64,000 nucleotides of DNA from Bondarzewia mesenterica (lineage: Eukaryota; Basidiomycota; Agaricomycetes; Russulales; Bondarzewiaceae). Position 1 is the first letter of the stretch. Every line of letters begins with the position of its first letter. The position numbers were made by a program, and so were the translations under genes. Where the stretch lies: positions 76,793 through 140,792 of the forward strand of contig SGPL01000008.1 in NCBI GenBank assembly GCA_004802705.1, in the 5' to 3' direction. The notes under the pieces are model-generated. The model did no database searches, was not told the DNA's origin, and saw only the letters and a program-made list of their open reading frames with translations. Below, piece by piece: positions 46,558-58,653 of this stretch.

Positions 46558-47564
46558 ATGGCGGAAGGCAGCAACTTCGATTACCTCTTCAAGGTGTGTT
46601 GGGTGGTTAGGTCCCATTGGCGCTGATAATGATGCTGTTGGGGGTAGGTTGTGCTTATTGGTGATTCGGGTGTCGGAAAGTCGTGCGTCTTCCACTTGAT
46701 TCTTATCTTCCTCTTTCTCTTTCTAAGACCTTTTTTTGCGCTTTGGATTGTAGCAACCGTGCGTTTTTTTTATCCGCTTGATGATGATGGAAGTGAGCTG
46801 ACGATGCCTTTGTCGTGGACCAGTACTCTCGCGATTCACGCGCAACGAATTCAATCTGGAGACAAAGTCCACCATCGGCGTCGAGTTTGCAACACGGACG
46901 ATCAGCGTTGATGGGAAGACGCTCAAGGCGCAGATCTGGGATACTGGTTCGTTCAAAGGGAGCTTGTAGGGTCGTGATGTAACTGACCCTTCCACTGCCT
47001 TTCGCCTAACAGCTGGTCAGGAGCGATATCGTGCCATCACGGCAGCGTGAGTCAACTGTTCGAGAATTTTTGTGTGCGCCTTTTTGAATATGCTGTATAT
47101 AGATACTACCGCGGGGCGGTAGGTGCGCTCCTGGTGTACGACATTGCGAAACACGCGACATATGTCAACGTCACACGTTGGTTGAAGGAGCTTCGGGATC
47201 ATGCCGACTCGAACATCGTCATCATGCTCGTCGGGAACAAGAGCGATTTGAAACACTTGCGGGCCGTACCAACCGAAGAGGCAAAGGCGTTTGCTAGTGC
47301 GTCCTTTTCTCCTTTCATTAATGTCCTACACTGACTGGAAGCGGTGCTACAGCGGAGAACGGGCTTTCGTTCATTGAGACATCCGCCTTGGACGCATCGA
47401 ACGTCGAGTCGGCATTCCAAACTATTCTGACAGACATCTTCCGCATCGTCTCAAGCAAATCGCTCGAGCCGTCTGGGGATCCCATTAAGCCATCTACTGG
47501 CGACACTCTCACCGTCAGCCCTTCCGACGAAACGGCCGCCAACCAGGGCAGCAAGTGCTGCTGA
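46558..47564 (+). CDS. RAB11/YPT3-type small GTPase with a 5-nt microexon
   Basis: This Rab GTPase of the recycling-endosome / late-Golgi exocytic route resembles YPT31/YPT3. The exons are 46558-46593, 46648-46682, the microexon 46754-46758, 46824-46946, from 47013, and on. The protein reads [40 protein letters not shown] (P-loop GDSGVGKS), [10 protein letters not shown] (switch I), [20 protein letters not shown] (switch II), VGNKSDL and ETSALD (guanine base). It ends GSKCC, a double-cysteine geranylgeranylation site. Without the 5-nt exon CAACC neither the Asn-Leu after GKS nor the downstream frame is recovered. All GTP-binding motifs are intact. About 210 residues. Confidence 0.92.
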
Positions 47565-48558
47565 GCTCGTGAGACAAGGTCATGGGCTAGACAGGAAGTA
47601 GGGCGCGTGCGGGGGGATGTTGTTTATACATGTTCATTGATTTCCTACTGTAGTATCTTTGTGGTTCTTCCGATTCCAGTTCTTGTTTCAATCCACGAGC
47701 GGTGCTTGTTGAGAGATTTGCTCGAGTAGCATGCCTGTTCTCATACTTGCATGTCTAATATTTCAAATGTCGAGACTACGATTGGTGCAATGGTGTTGTG
47801 GCTGTAGTGGCTCAAAACCGGGAATGCGAGGTGGTCTAAACCAGCGGAATCGCTGTTGTGTGCACAAGTTCAAGACCATCCCCTCCAGAAAACTTTGGTG
47901 TCCATCATCCTTCCTCGCAGCACAAGCTGTGGCTGGAAATGGAATAATTGGTTCTTGACTGGCCAGGGAAGCAATTCCACAGTCAGCAGGACCCACCGAG
48001 TTAGTCGTAGGAGATCAGGGTATGTCGTCTATCGCGCGTGATAGTCGTGCCCCTCGCAAACCTTTTGGAATGATTGAGGGTTCAATACATTTCCGTCTGC
48101 AAATCAAGTTCTTGCCACGCAGAGTCAAGCAAGAGATGAACATGTCGGAAACGAATTACGAACAGCATGAAAAAAGTATGTATTACTTATGATCATATAG
48201 ACTTGAAAACAGTTCTGCTGAAGCAATAATAAGTATCCCGAATCGACATGAAAGGCGGTGGTATCAAGGGAACAAAGTCAAAGCGGCCAACACAAACATA
48301 AGAAATAGAGATACTACCAGCAGCACATACCGATACTTTGAAACCATTATGCGATCGCCTGCGCGCCCTCTCCGCTGTAAAATAAATATCTGGGGTCCTG
48401 CCCCAGGTCAAAATCCATAGTTTCCCGCTCCTCTTGCCCCGCACCCTACGATGCCAACCAGGTCCATTCCAATGCAATAAAACGCCGTCTCGGTGACCCG
48501 TTGATCAAGTTGCGGACCACAATGCAACCAGATCAGGTCTCAGAAGCGCTCCAGACCC
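47565..48558. other. Intergenic, convergent 3' ends
   Basis: About 1 kb between RAB11 and the next, convergent gene. I see only short frames and no RNA gene. Confidence 0.4.
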
Positions 48559-50080
48559 TCAAAACTCAAAGTCGTACGTCGCACGCGCGGAATCTGGTAT
48601 GGCGACATTGCGGAGGAGCGGGTCGAGCGACGCGAGTTCATCCTTGATCCCGTTGCGCGCGAAGGCGTCGAGGTCTTTGAGGAGCTGCGAGATGATTTTC
48701 TGCGCGGTGATAAACCGCGGGTGTCAGCACGGGAATAAAGTGACGGTAGAGAGGAACGAGACGGACTTTGAGCTTTCCATCGACCTTGAGCACCATCTCG
48801 CCTAGCCCAGGCGTCCAGCTTGGCGGGGGACTCGCAAGCGGCCCGCCAGAAGTGCCCATGGTGCCTGTGCTGTTCAGGTTCATCACATTGGTTGCCCCAC
48901 CGTGTGCAACGCCCCATAGGCCATCCCCATCCCCGACGGGAGCTGCGTCTGCGCCCGTAAAAAGGTACGATACACCCGGGTGCGGCGAGAGCAAGCCGAG
49001 GGGCCCAAGCATGTGTTGCGACGCATGTGGAAAGGGCGAGGGCCCGAGGAATTTGGATATCTTGGAGTAGAGCTCGGAGAGAATGTCGAGGAGCGAGAGC
49101 AGGGTTTGGTGGTAGTCGAGCGGGAAAGGCTAGGGCGTGGAGTGAGACTTGACCTGTACGGTCGAGGGGGGGAGGGCGTACCGTATGTGGATTGATAAGG
49201 TAGGACGTTTCGGAGGTGTCGGGGAGAGGCATAGAATAGTCCGTAATTCCTCCCGCTTGCCGTTTGGGCATTTTGCGGTTGAAGAGGCGCTAGGGAGGGG
49301 GGGGGGGTGGATCAGAGGTCGAGGTCACGGTCGAAGTCGAGGGAGACACACCATCTTTGGCTTTTCATTTTCCTCCTTTGCCTGTTCGTACTCAGTAATC
49401 ATGTTGAGAAGACCACGGAGCAGGTCCTGGGGCTGGTGTATGTCAAACAGGGTTGACAAAGACATGGAGAGAACAGTGAAGCGCGATGTGCTGCATATGG
49501 TCAAGATAGATAGCAAATAATCAAGATAGTGGTAACTTACCGTTTCTTCATGGCAGCGTTGCTAAAGACGCGATCGAGTTCCGCGCGAGGCATCATAATG
49601 GTATGAAACCAGTGACTCCGCCTGCACTCTTCGTGATCAGCGGTCGACGGAGGGAGAAACTTCGCACACGCACCCGTCGTGCACATTCCGCATGTACGTT
49701 AGAGTTATGATTCTCTTTTGTACCAAATCGCGCAGATACTCGACCGAAGCCCCCTGCGCAAACGCCGGACTACCCGCGCCGCCCAAGCCAGGTCCGGTCG
49801 TCGAATCTGAATGCATGCTCTGCCCATCCCACTCCTTCGCCGTCGGCGTGTATGCTGTGGGGGTGGCGGCGGTCATAAATGAGGTACCTGTGGCAGAAGA
49901 AAGAGACATGGGAGCTCCTGGAGGACTTTGCATGCCTATGTTAAGCGGTGGCGGGACTGAAGGGATCGGAGATGGTGACGAAGAAGGCTTGAAGGAGGAG
50001 AGGAGGTTCTGAGCGGAGGACTTGCGACGCATGGTGGGGCGCTGCTGGTGCGCAGTAGGCGGATCGTTTGGGGGCGCCAT
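48559..50080 (-). CDS. Conserved fungal protein of unknown function
   Basis: I do not recognise a named family. The start at 50080 gives MAPPNDPPTAHQQRPTMRRK and a disordered, Pro/Ser-rich leader to about residue 85. A structured helical region follows over several exons: YLRDLVQKRIITLTYMRNVH, MPRAELDRVFSNAAMKKR, SLSTLFDIHQPQDLLRGLLN, TEYEQAKEENEKPKMRLFNR. Later come YHQTLLSLLDILSELYSKIS, a Gly-rich linker with PLGLLSPHPGVSYLFTGADA, and LGEMVLKVDGKLKKIISQLL, then a DAFARNGIKDELASLDPLLR helix. It ends YDFEF. Introns are short and in phase. The pattern, a disordered N-terminus and an all-helical core, suggests a scaffold or trafficking adaptor, but that is a guess. Confidence 0.65.
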
Positions 50081-50470
50081 CACCACCGAGTGGTCCGTGT
50101 GCTCTTGTTCACTTGCGACGTTGGTGAGTAGCTGAGACAATGACCAAGGCCTTTGTGTGCACAAGTATGCCTACCCTGTGTAAGGCCAGCGGCCCGAAAC
50201 TGAAATTTCTGATGTTCTATCCTCTGTCTGTGTCGAATCGTCCGTTAATGAAATTTTCTTGGGAAAAAGATAGACACAGCTGCAGGAGTCGGATACTTTG
50301 TGCTCAGCGGCTACAGCAGGAAACGTGGAAACGAGTACTAGCTCATTGTCGAAAGAATCATGTGACTGGGGTACAAGGGGGATTTACTTTTCAAATACTT
50401 TTTGCGTGATCCTTTTCAAGTTATCCCCTTGTCCTCATCCTCATCCTCTCCTCATCCTCTTGCGTTCACC

Positions 50471-51197
50471 ATGGCTGATATCAATGCCATCGCAAAGCAA
50501 TTCACTGACTTTTACTACACAACCTTCGACTCAAATCGCGCGGGCCTTGCGTCCCTCTATGTTCGTCTCGCTGCTGTCCATCGTTCCCACTTTCATCGCG
50601 TCTGACCCCATTCATCATGATATCTCGATCTCCTTGACCATGCACAGCGCGATAACTCGATGCTCACATTTGAGGGCACACAGCTCCTCGGCACTGCGGG
50701 TATCACTGAAAAACTCTCCGTGAGTCCGCGTCTATGGAACTCAGAGCGAGACCGATGTTAAGACTCATCGAATTTTGAACGCTGCACGTGTTTGTTTAGA
50801 GTCTTCCTTTCGAGACTGTCCAGCATAAAATCACCACGCTGGATGCCCAGCCGTCGTCCTCGACCGTCGCGAGCTTGATCGTCAGCGTCACCGGCCTCCT
50901 CGTCGTACGTCCATACGTCGAATCTATGCGTTCGATTCTGATTATCATTCTTATTGACATCCCATCTCACTAAACCTTCTCTGAATACCGGACGTTCGTT
51001 CACCTTGTCCGGTTTCATAGGTCGATGATAGTCCAAACCCCCTCCAGTTCAGCCAGGTCTTCCAGTTGATCCCTGATGCGGGTAGTTACTACGTGTATGT
51101 TTTCCATCCACATCTCGCGCCACATCCCGCATCGCCATCCTTATACTGACGTTGTCCTGCCAGGTTTAACGACATCTTCCGTCTCAATTATGCATGA
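50471..51197 (+). CDS. NTF2: Nuclear transport factor 2
   Basis: NTF2 carries Ran-GDP into the nucleus and binds FG nucleoporins as a homodimer. The start at 50471 gives MADINAIAKQFTDFYYTTFD, SNRAGLASLY. Then RDNSMLTFEGTQLLGTAGIT, EKLSSLPFETVQHKITTLDA, QPSSSTVASLIVSVTGLLV, VDDSPNPLQFSQVFQLIPDA and GSYYVFNDIFRLNYA, with the stop at 51195. The acidic Ran-contact residues near the DDSPNP turn and the terminal FNDIFRLNY are those of the family. Introns of 50-120 nt separate the blocks. About 124 residues, the usual length. The identification is secure. Confidence 0.93.
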
Positions 51198-51677
51198 TCC
51201 GTGCCACCGCATGGCTGCTGCTTTGGACGTGCATACATACATAATTGTACTTTTTTGTTCTTCTCGTTGCTGATGTTGTTAGATTGAGCATGAAGCAGGC
51301 AATCCATCGAAGTCAATACGTGTTTTTAAACCCGCCCTTCCCTTCTAATACCTGTTTTCACAGTTATCTTTCCTCTTTCTTCTTTACCTGTTTGAATTAT
51401 CCTCATTTTCTTGATGTGCGTGTTTTGTAGGAAGCTAGCCAACAATTTGTATCGCTTTCATGTACAGCGGTGCTGCGGGGAGTCACAGTTCCACCATTCC
51501 AAGCTCCAAAGGCCTGATACATCTTATGCTCATAATAAGGTCCATAGATGATTAACAAAAGGTGGAAGTTGACATGAAAAGCATACAGACAGGCACCAGT
51601 ACAAACAGCAAATCCCAAACTCAACGATAGCAGGACAGAAACCCTTGCTGGGTACCTATCATTCACTCCTTCGCGTG
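51198..51677. other. Intergenic, convergent 3' ends
   Basis: 3' UTR-like T-rich sequence between NTF2 and CWC22. No gene is seen. Confidence 0.4.
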
Positions 51678-54425
51678 TCATCTCCTCCGATCTGCGTACC
51701 GCTCCCTTGATTCGTCCCTCCGTTTCTCATACCCCCTATCCTTATCACCAACATCCCTTCCATATCCTCTGTCCCTCTCCCGCGGAGGAGGCGCCCGCTC
51801 GCGCTCCCTGTCGCGATCGTACATTTTTCTGGGGGGCGGTGATCGCGACTCATCGTCTGAGTGCCTCCTCCGGGAGGGTGACGGCGTCCGTGAGTCTCTC
51901 CTCGACCGATACCGATCTCTATTACCACCACTCAGCCTGTCTCTCTCCTTGTCTCTGAGTTCCCGGTCATCGCGGTATTGCCGAGGTGGCGGCGACCGAC
52001 TTTCGTCTCTGCCCTTATAACCATGATCATGGTCACGGTCGCGCGAGTCGTCCCCGCTCTCTCCTTCGCGGCGGCGTCGGTGAGCGGCGCCTCCTTCGGC
52101 GATCACGCGAATCTTCAGATGAGTCCGAGTCCGCGTCGGATGACGATGTGGTAGGGGAAGAATCTGATTCAGAGTCGCTTTCGGATGACGACTCCGCTTC
52201 GAGCATAGCACGGCGCTGTTCCATGATGAGGCGCGGAGCATTCTGCGAAAGGGCCGGCCATTAGCAGAAGGGTGGCAAGTGAGAAGGGGGGAACATACCT
52301 TCAGATGTTCTCTCATTTCCTCGGTGACTGCGCCCAACCCAATGCTTGTGAAGTAATTGATAGCGAACCGTGTGTTCTTTGGATTGTCCAAGGGGAACAT
52401 ATTTCTGCAGAACATCTTGACTTCCGGATCCGCGAAGCGTTCCTTCAGCGTCGGCAAGCCCATGCTCTCCATGACTTCTTGCATCATGATCTTCACGAAG
52501 ATGCGACTACTGCTCGTCGTATCGTCTTCGTTGATCTTGATACAGTCCAGAACGGCCCATGACACGGCGTCGTTAGCGAGCAGGTGTCCAAAGAAACGCG
52601 CAATGTTTCGCAGTCGATTGGTCTCGTAACGATGGATCGTACCATAGTATGTCTGGAACGCTTCTTCGAAACATTCATTCCATACTCGGTTGAGCTTGCA
52701 GAAACGCTCTCCAATGAGACCATAGAAAGTCGAGTAGGACCGTTCTTGAGAGCAACATTCGATGATCATGTTGGCAAGTTCGATCTACAGAAAAAAATGA
52801 AGATCTGGAAGGAAACCACATGAATCAGCAGACGCACCTCCTCGCCTTCCTTTATCTGTATTTTTAGCAGCTTGTGCACAGCTTCTTCGTAGTTGAGCGC
52901 GTTCATAATTGTTAGGTAGATGACACGGCGAAGGTTGACGAGATTCGTTTGTGTCCGATCTTCGATTCCTTCTTTCGCCTCCACAGCTGCAGAAAACGTG
53001 AGATCGGTAAAGACGGATACGTTTGTTAAGCATACCTTCATCCTCCTCATCGCTGTCGCTTTCTTCTGACCCAGACTCTTCCTCTTCTGAAGAGCCCTCG
53101 CCAAGGATCTCCGCCTTGATTGACTTATATTTTTCCTCGTTTTCCAGGTAGTCAGGATCGAATTTGAAAATATCTATGTAAAAGAAGGTCACAAGCAAAG
53201 AAAGAAACAAAGATAGGCGAGATACTCACTGAGGCCCTCCTGAACTTGCAATTCCTCCTCTAACCCAACATGATGAGTGATCTGCTCATCCTCCTCTACC
53301 AAGTCCAGCCCCTCGGGAAGTATTGGGTTATCCTTGTACTTGTCCTTCCGTACTTGCATGAGCACCTCTATCATATACTGCACGCGGTTGCTGATCTTGC
53401 TCTCGTTTAACACAGCGCGAAAGCGCTCGAAGACAGCAGAATTGGCTTGAGGAGAGTTTTCCGCGAGGAATGCGCCGACTTCGCGCGTGAAACCCACCGC
53501 AATTTCGATGGAGTCGTCGGTAGGCCGCTCGAGGAGGAGGAAGAGGATTTGTAACGCAATGATCTCATGCGCTAGACCCTGATTCACTAAATGTGCTATG
53601 AAGTTGGTCGTGGATTGACAGACAGTCTGAGAAGTATGTCAGCGAATTCAGACAGATGGATGATGTGATACATCAACTCGCACCTTGTCGTTCCGCTTGA
53701 ACGCCCGCCGGAATTGACTGATAAGTCGGGCCAGAACAAGCTCACCGACCTGAGGTAATTTGGTATTGATGATAGAGACGAGCGCAGCGAACACTGGCGT
53801 GAAGGGTAAACTCGCGGCCTGTGCCTTCATAACACTACGGGCAAACAAGCCCCGCCCCCTGATGAGGTTTTCTCCGAACAATTCCGGTACCACAAACTTA
53901 ATGTTCGCAATGTTGACCCTGTTAACGATACCAGTGATCGACTTGCGCAGGGCGTCCCATGAGAGGCGCTGATACTCCGCGCTCGACCGGTCAGCAGACG
54001 CAGCCTCACGCATGGCTCGCAGGCGGGCTGGCGGCATGTACACACCACCAGAACGTGATCCCACAAGCTTTGCAAACTCAGCTTTGACATCAAGCTCTTT
54101 ATCCTTCTCCTTCTCTTCCTTGGTCTTCTCCTGGCCAGCTTTTGAAAGCTCGCTGGCTGCTAATCTTGCTGCGAGCTGGCGCTGGCGCTCGGCACGACGG
54201 ACGGGATCGACGTCATCAACCCTCGGAATGTCAGCACGAGAAGGGGAAGAGAGTGAGCGTCGACGAGTGGACGGAGGCGCATCATCGTTCAGTGGCGAAG
54301 GGGAGTGGGATCTAGTGAGGTGTTGGTGATATAAAATATTGAGTAGGAGTGAGCAAATCATACCTTTTTCTCTTGTTGATGCCTTCAAAAGCGGCCACAG
54401 GATTCATTGTTGCTGCCATCGACAT
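51678..54425 (-). CDS. CWC22: Pre-mRNA splicing factor CWC22 (RS tail in a shifted frame)
   Basis: This spliceosome component contacts eIF4A3 and helps load exon-junction complexes. The start at 54425 gives MSMAATMNPVAAFEGINKRK. An RS- and Lys/Glu-rich leader follows, then the MIF4G domain (YQRLSWDALRKSITGIVNRV, ELFGENLIRGRGLFARSVMK, TPVFAALVSIINTKLPQVGE). An acidic Ser linker (GEGSSEEEESGSEESDSDEE) leads to the MA3 domain (TNLVNLRRVIYLTIMNALNY, ECCSQERSYSTFYGLIGERF). The tail is Ser/Asp-rich and then RS-rich. The frame carried through the Ser tract stops at 52033. The adjoining frame continues as an unmistakable RS/RD domain to 51678, so one base appears to be extra in the C4 run at 52052-52055. 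Otherwise the gene is complete. Confidence 0.88.
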
Positions 54426-54644
54426 AGTGGGCGTTGTTGACAGATGGTGACTGTAGAGGACCAAGAGGTGAAGCCTGTGACACGATTTGTGACAGAAGCT
54501 TATTCACCTATCAGAACCTGTCACAGCCTATGCAACTTACAGCGTGCAGCGACCGCCGCTTCGATCAATATATCGGTCAATTTCAGTTCACGGAATTGAC
54601 CAACATTCACAGTGGCACAAAGCATTCGAGCTCCTGGGCTTTTG
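54426..54644. promoter_or_regulatory. Shared promoter region CWC22/LACTB2
   Basis: A 219-bp spacer between divergent starts, with no TATA box seen. The role is inferred from position. Confidence 0.4.
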
Positions 54645-55846
54645 ATGGAAAAATTAGAACCTTTGCTTTCCGTTACTCGGGTAAGTCGATTCGCATTCAT
54701 CCTCAGTTCATCGTCTGAGAAGTGTGTACTATGCGTACCCTGCAGCTCAGCGACAGAGTTGTACGAATCTTAGGCCAGGTCAGTTTTCCCTTTACTCACC
54801 ATTCCTTCCTTCACACATTCTACGCAATTGCCATAGAACCCCGGTAAATTCACGTTACAAGGTGAGCATTGTGCAACTCACTATTTCTCCACACTGTATT
54901 CTCGCGCTGCCCAGGCACGAACACCTATCTCGTTGGCCCTACGAATCCGTATATCCTGATCGACTCAGGAGATGGCCAATCTGCATATCCTCCCCTTCTC
55001 AGTTCAGTTCTTACATCGACAAATCCCCATCTTCCAGAAATCTCAGACATCATCCTCACACATAGGCACCACGACCACGTTTGCGGTCTTCCCTCTGTAC
55101 TTGCGCTTCTCCGCCAGCGTTGGACCGAACACAACCCGGACAAACCTTTCTCACCACCCCGTATACACAAGTTCCCTCTACCACCCGACGGCACACCTGA
55201 CTCTACCATTACCGACGTTGTGTCGCAGTTAACGAAAGACGGCTATGTCCCTGCACCAAATGGTAGTACTTTCCATGACCTGCACGACGGACAGACCTTT
55301 CTACTGCCTTCTCCAGACGCGCATGGGCAGGCGTTGAAGGTAATACATACTCCGGGACACACGACCGACTCTATCTGTCTGCTTTATCCTGCCGATCGCG
55401 CGCTGTTCACGGGCGATACCGTGCTCGGACAGGGCACTGCAGTATTCGGGGACCTAGCATCCTATCTATTGAGTCTGCGGAAAATGCTGTGGGCTGCGAG
55501 AAAGCCCGATAGCTCCGCAGCGGAAACGGAGTACAATGTGCTGTATCCTGGACACGGACCTACCGTAGAAGATGGTACAGCGACAATTCGGATGTATATC
55601 GAGCATCGTATGGAGCGGGAGCAACAGATTGTCCAGGCTATTGGCTCTCCTTCGGCTGAGAGGTCAGGTGGGACTTGGACGACTTGGGGGATCGTGGAGA
55701 AATTGTATGCGCGATATCCCACGTCACTTTGGGAACCTGCTGCACATGGTGTGCAGCTGCATCTGAAAAAACTTGCGACCGAGGGAAGAGTTAGATTTAT
55801 TGGTGGAGACGGGAAGGAGGCGCAGTGGGAGCTGGTGCAAATGTGA
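54645..55846 (+). CDS. LACTB2-like metallo-beta-lactamase-fold nuclease
   Basis: A member of the LACTB2 family; the animal protein is a mitochondrial single-strand endoribonuclease. Two or three short 5' exons encode MEKLEPLLSVTR, LSDRVVRILGQ and NPGKFTLQG before the main exon, which reads TNTYLVGPTNPYILIDSGDG. The metal motif is ILTHRHHDHVCG (HxHxDH), followed by the later ligands in VIHTPGHTTDSICL, LFTGDTVLGQG and VLYPGHGPTVEDG. A C-terminal helical, winged-helix-like domain (GTWTTWGIVEKLYARYPTSL) is typical. All metal ligands are intact. About 350 residues. It has no obvious mitochondrial presequence, so location is open. A 19-bp tandem duplication lies just past the stop. Confidence 0.88.
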
Positions 55847-55863
55847 GGACTTTGTAGATTCTT

Positions 55864-55901
55864 GTAGTAATGATAGCGCTTCGTAGTAACGATAGCGCTT
55901 C
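55864..55901 (+). repeat. 19-bp tandem duplication in a 3' UTR
   Basis: Two copies of a 19-bp unit (GTAGTAAYGATAGCGCTTC) lie head to tail, with one base different between them, just downstream of the LACTB2 stop. Confidence 0.8.
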
Positions 55902-56225
55902 TTGGGTGGAAGCGAAAGTAGCGATGTATACGTTTGTATTCTGGATGTACTTGTGTCTACTCGTGTAGGTATAGGCTCTGCGTTCCAAACCAGAGAAATT
56001 TACTTATGGCGTCTCTCTGTGTGTGCGTGTCAGATCTCAGTCAAGGTCTTCAAAATTCAAGAACTAATAAAATCAGGGCCGTGAGTACTAGACGTTAATT
56101 TGGAAGGGGGGGAAGGGACATGAGAGCTTCTATTTACAATCTCGGGAGGGCACAGGCAGGCACAAGCGTGGTTCTCGGATCTATTTATTATTTTTTACAC
56201 AATATAGCAACACAGATAATCATGT
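55902..56225. other. Intergenic, convergent 3' ends
   Basis: AT-rich region between LACTB2 and the dehydrogenase gene. No gene is seen. Confidence 0.4.
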
Positions 56226-57377
56226 TCACTGAGGGATATAGAGCTTGCTCACGAGCCCATTCTGCTCTATAATCTTCGTCTTCCAGTCCCTATCCACATC
56301 ACCTAAATCCCATACAGAAGCTACGTACCTACGGGTTCGAGTCAGAAGCAACCCGGCAGAGATCCTCACGTTCACGTACCTTCCGCTGAGCCAATCTGCT
56401 CTTCCAGATGTGAGATACAACGTAGTCGATGCAGGTAGGGCAACTGTGTCATCTAATGGGACAGGCGCATTTGACGACCGCCCCATTTCGGTTGGAATGG
56501 CCCCAGGGTGCAAAGCAAATGCTTTGATATCCGGATTCTCTGAATGGCGGAGTGCATAAAAGTTAGTTTGACCAAGATCCAGGTAAAAACCACGGACTTA
56601 CCGAGCACAATGAACTCAACGAGTCGACCAAGAGCGTGCTTAGAGATAGCGTAATCACTTGCATGCGCAAAGCGTAGCTGAGCGACGCTAGAGGACATCG
56701 CTATGACGTACCCTTTCGTCTTCTGCAGGTACGGGATGGCAAAGCTAGATCATGGACGTTAGCCGTGCACAAAGTAGGAGACATATGCAAAATACTGACT
56801 GCACAGCATTGTACACCCCGCGCACATTGACCTCCAAAGTGTTCCACCATCCGTCAGGATCATGTTGTGCGAAAGCTGTGACGAGTTGTCAGCTTCAACT
56901 TCATGACACTATCGGAGAAAAGAGAATCCCACGTTTCTCCATCGGTCTCGCCACCCCAGCATTCGCGATGAGGATGTCAAGCCGCCCAAATGTGTCGATG
57001 GTGGCCTTGATAGCTTTTTCGATTTCCTCCACGTGTGTGACGTCGGCAGGGAATGCGATTACTTTAGCATCGAAGACCTCTTTCAAGATGGCGGCCTTGA
57101 CCGAGTCGAGGGTGGCCTGCTTGCGCGCAACCAGGGCGAGAGACGCGCCAGCACGGGCGTACTGCAACGCGGTCTCCTCGCCAATGCCTCTGGAAGCACC
57201 TGTGATGAAGACGACCTTGCCTGCGTATGTTTGGCCGTCATAGTGAGTTTTTGGGTCTATGGTCGGGTAGACACTACAGCGGTTACGATGAGTTTCCTAG
57301 TAACCGCTATGACGGTAGATAACGTACTCGTTTCGGACAGTTACAGGAAGGTCTTCGTCAAGGCCAACGACCGACAT
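56226..57377 (-). CDS. Short-chain dehydrogenase/reductase
   Basis: An NAD(P)-dependent Rossmann oxidoreductase of the classical SDR family; the substrate is unknown. The start at 57377 (MSVVGLDEDLPVTVRN) joins by a short intron to VYPTIDPKTHYDGQTYAGKV. The cofactor motif is GASRGIGEE. Then DVTHVEEIEKAIKATIDTFG, the NAG motif (ILIANAGVARPMEK), a Ser in AMSSSVAQLRFAHAS and the catalytic YAISK. A PG motif (FALHPGAIPTEMG) follows. The catalytic Ser, Tyr and Lys are intact. About 290 residues after removal of four introns. The Arg after Ser in the GASRG cofactor motif suggests NADPH preference, which is an inference. Confidence 0.87.
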
Positions 57378-58653
57378 ATGCAATTTGTGGCTGTCAAAGG
57401 TGAATTTTCGAATTTTTGGTGGTGGGAAGTGAGGACTGAGTTGACAATGAACCTCTGCAATCTCTGCAATCTCCCTCTTTATATAATCTTGTGCATGGGG
57501 GGTCGGATGCTATAAAAAAAAAAGGGAAGGTTTATGGCTTACTGAGCAACGTCCAGCTAACCGAAGATAACTCAGTGAGATGTGGATGAGTAATCCAACA
57601 TCTCTGAATGTTGAATTCAGTCTGGAGGGTTAGAAGATTGAAGTCGCGGAGATCGGGCAAGTTACTGACTGATCGGTCGGAACCATATTCTCACAAGTAT
57701 GTCAAATACTGCTTAGAAAGCAGAATTGTGAGGTATGGTGGACGCTGAATAACGTGGATTACCTTGCGTGCAAGGTCTCCCCTGGTCTCCCTCGGTGAAA
57801 ATTGTCGCAGACTTCATATCTTATCGTAAACCGGCTTTTGCCGTGATAACGAGATAGGGGTGAATGACAGACAGCCGGTCGTTGCCATTTGCGCTCGCGA
57901 CTTGGATCCGCTACGACACCTACGATGTACTTACTTTACGCTCCACCGAAGCGTCCTCCGACCACGCCACTCCGCCGCCGCCAGTAGCTCTCGGATGTTG
58001 CTCGGATGCATCGCAGAAATCGACACCAACAATTAATGGTTGACATCCGACGCCAACTACCAAGGCCATTTGCAATACGCCAGGACGTTCGACAAGGTAC
58101 GACCAACAGTTGCAGAGGAATGACGCATCACTACGCGTCGACAACCTTTTCCTAGTGTCACCACACGTCGTGTAAATAGTATCACCTTGACGAGACGATT
58201 TATCGCCATGCACCAATGCACGTAGACATCATCCGGCTCATGTCGATATGCGATGAAGGGCAGAGTCCTGAGACCTCAGGCGGGGCCGAGGAGCACTGTT
58301 ACCGGTGCTTGTACGGTGGGTGTAGGACGTTGGGCCTCGAGTCCAAAGGGGCTGCCGCATGGATAGCGGATGGTACATGGTACATAAACCGAGAGCCACG
58401 GACACCGTAGTATAGACGGCCCGCAACGACTCCAACAGCAGTCAATGAAAGAACAAGCACTGCGCTGGTGTCTTCTGAGGCCATCGACATGCATGCACTA
58501 CATAAGAGCATGAATAGATGAGCTATACATTTGTTGGAGGGAAAGGTCGATTACGACTACGTACAAGACATGCATGATGTATCGCGAGCCAGCCTAGTAG
58601 AGTTGAGAAGTTATCATGGAATATAAAATATTGCACCGTCAAGCTGTGGTCTG
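57378..58653. other. Intergenic, no supported gene
   Basis: About 1.3 kb. A minus-strand frame near 58299-58511 has one hydrophobic helix (SAVLVLSLTAVGVVAGRLYY) but no splice or start support. The rest is AT-rich. Confidence 0.35.
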
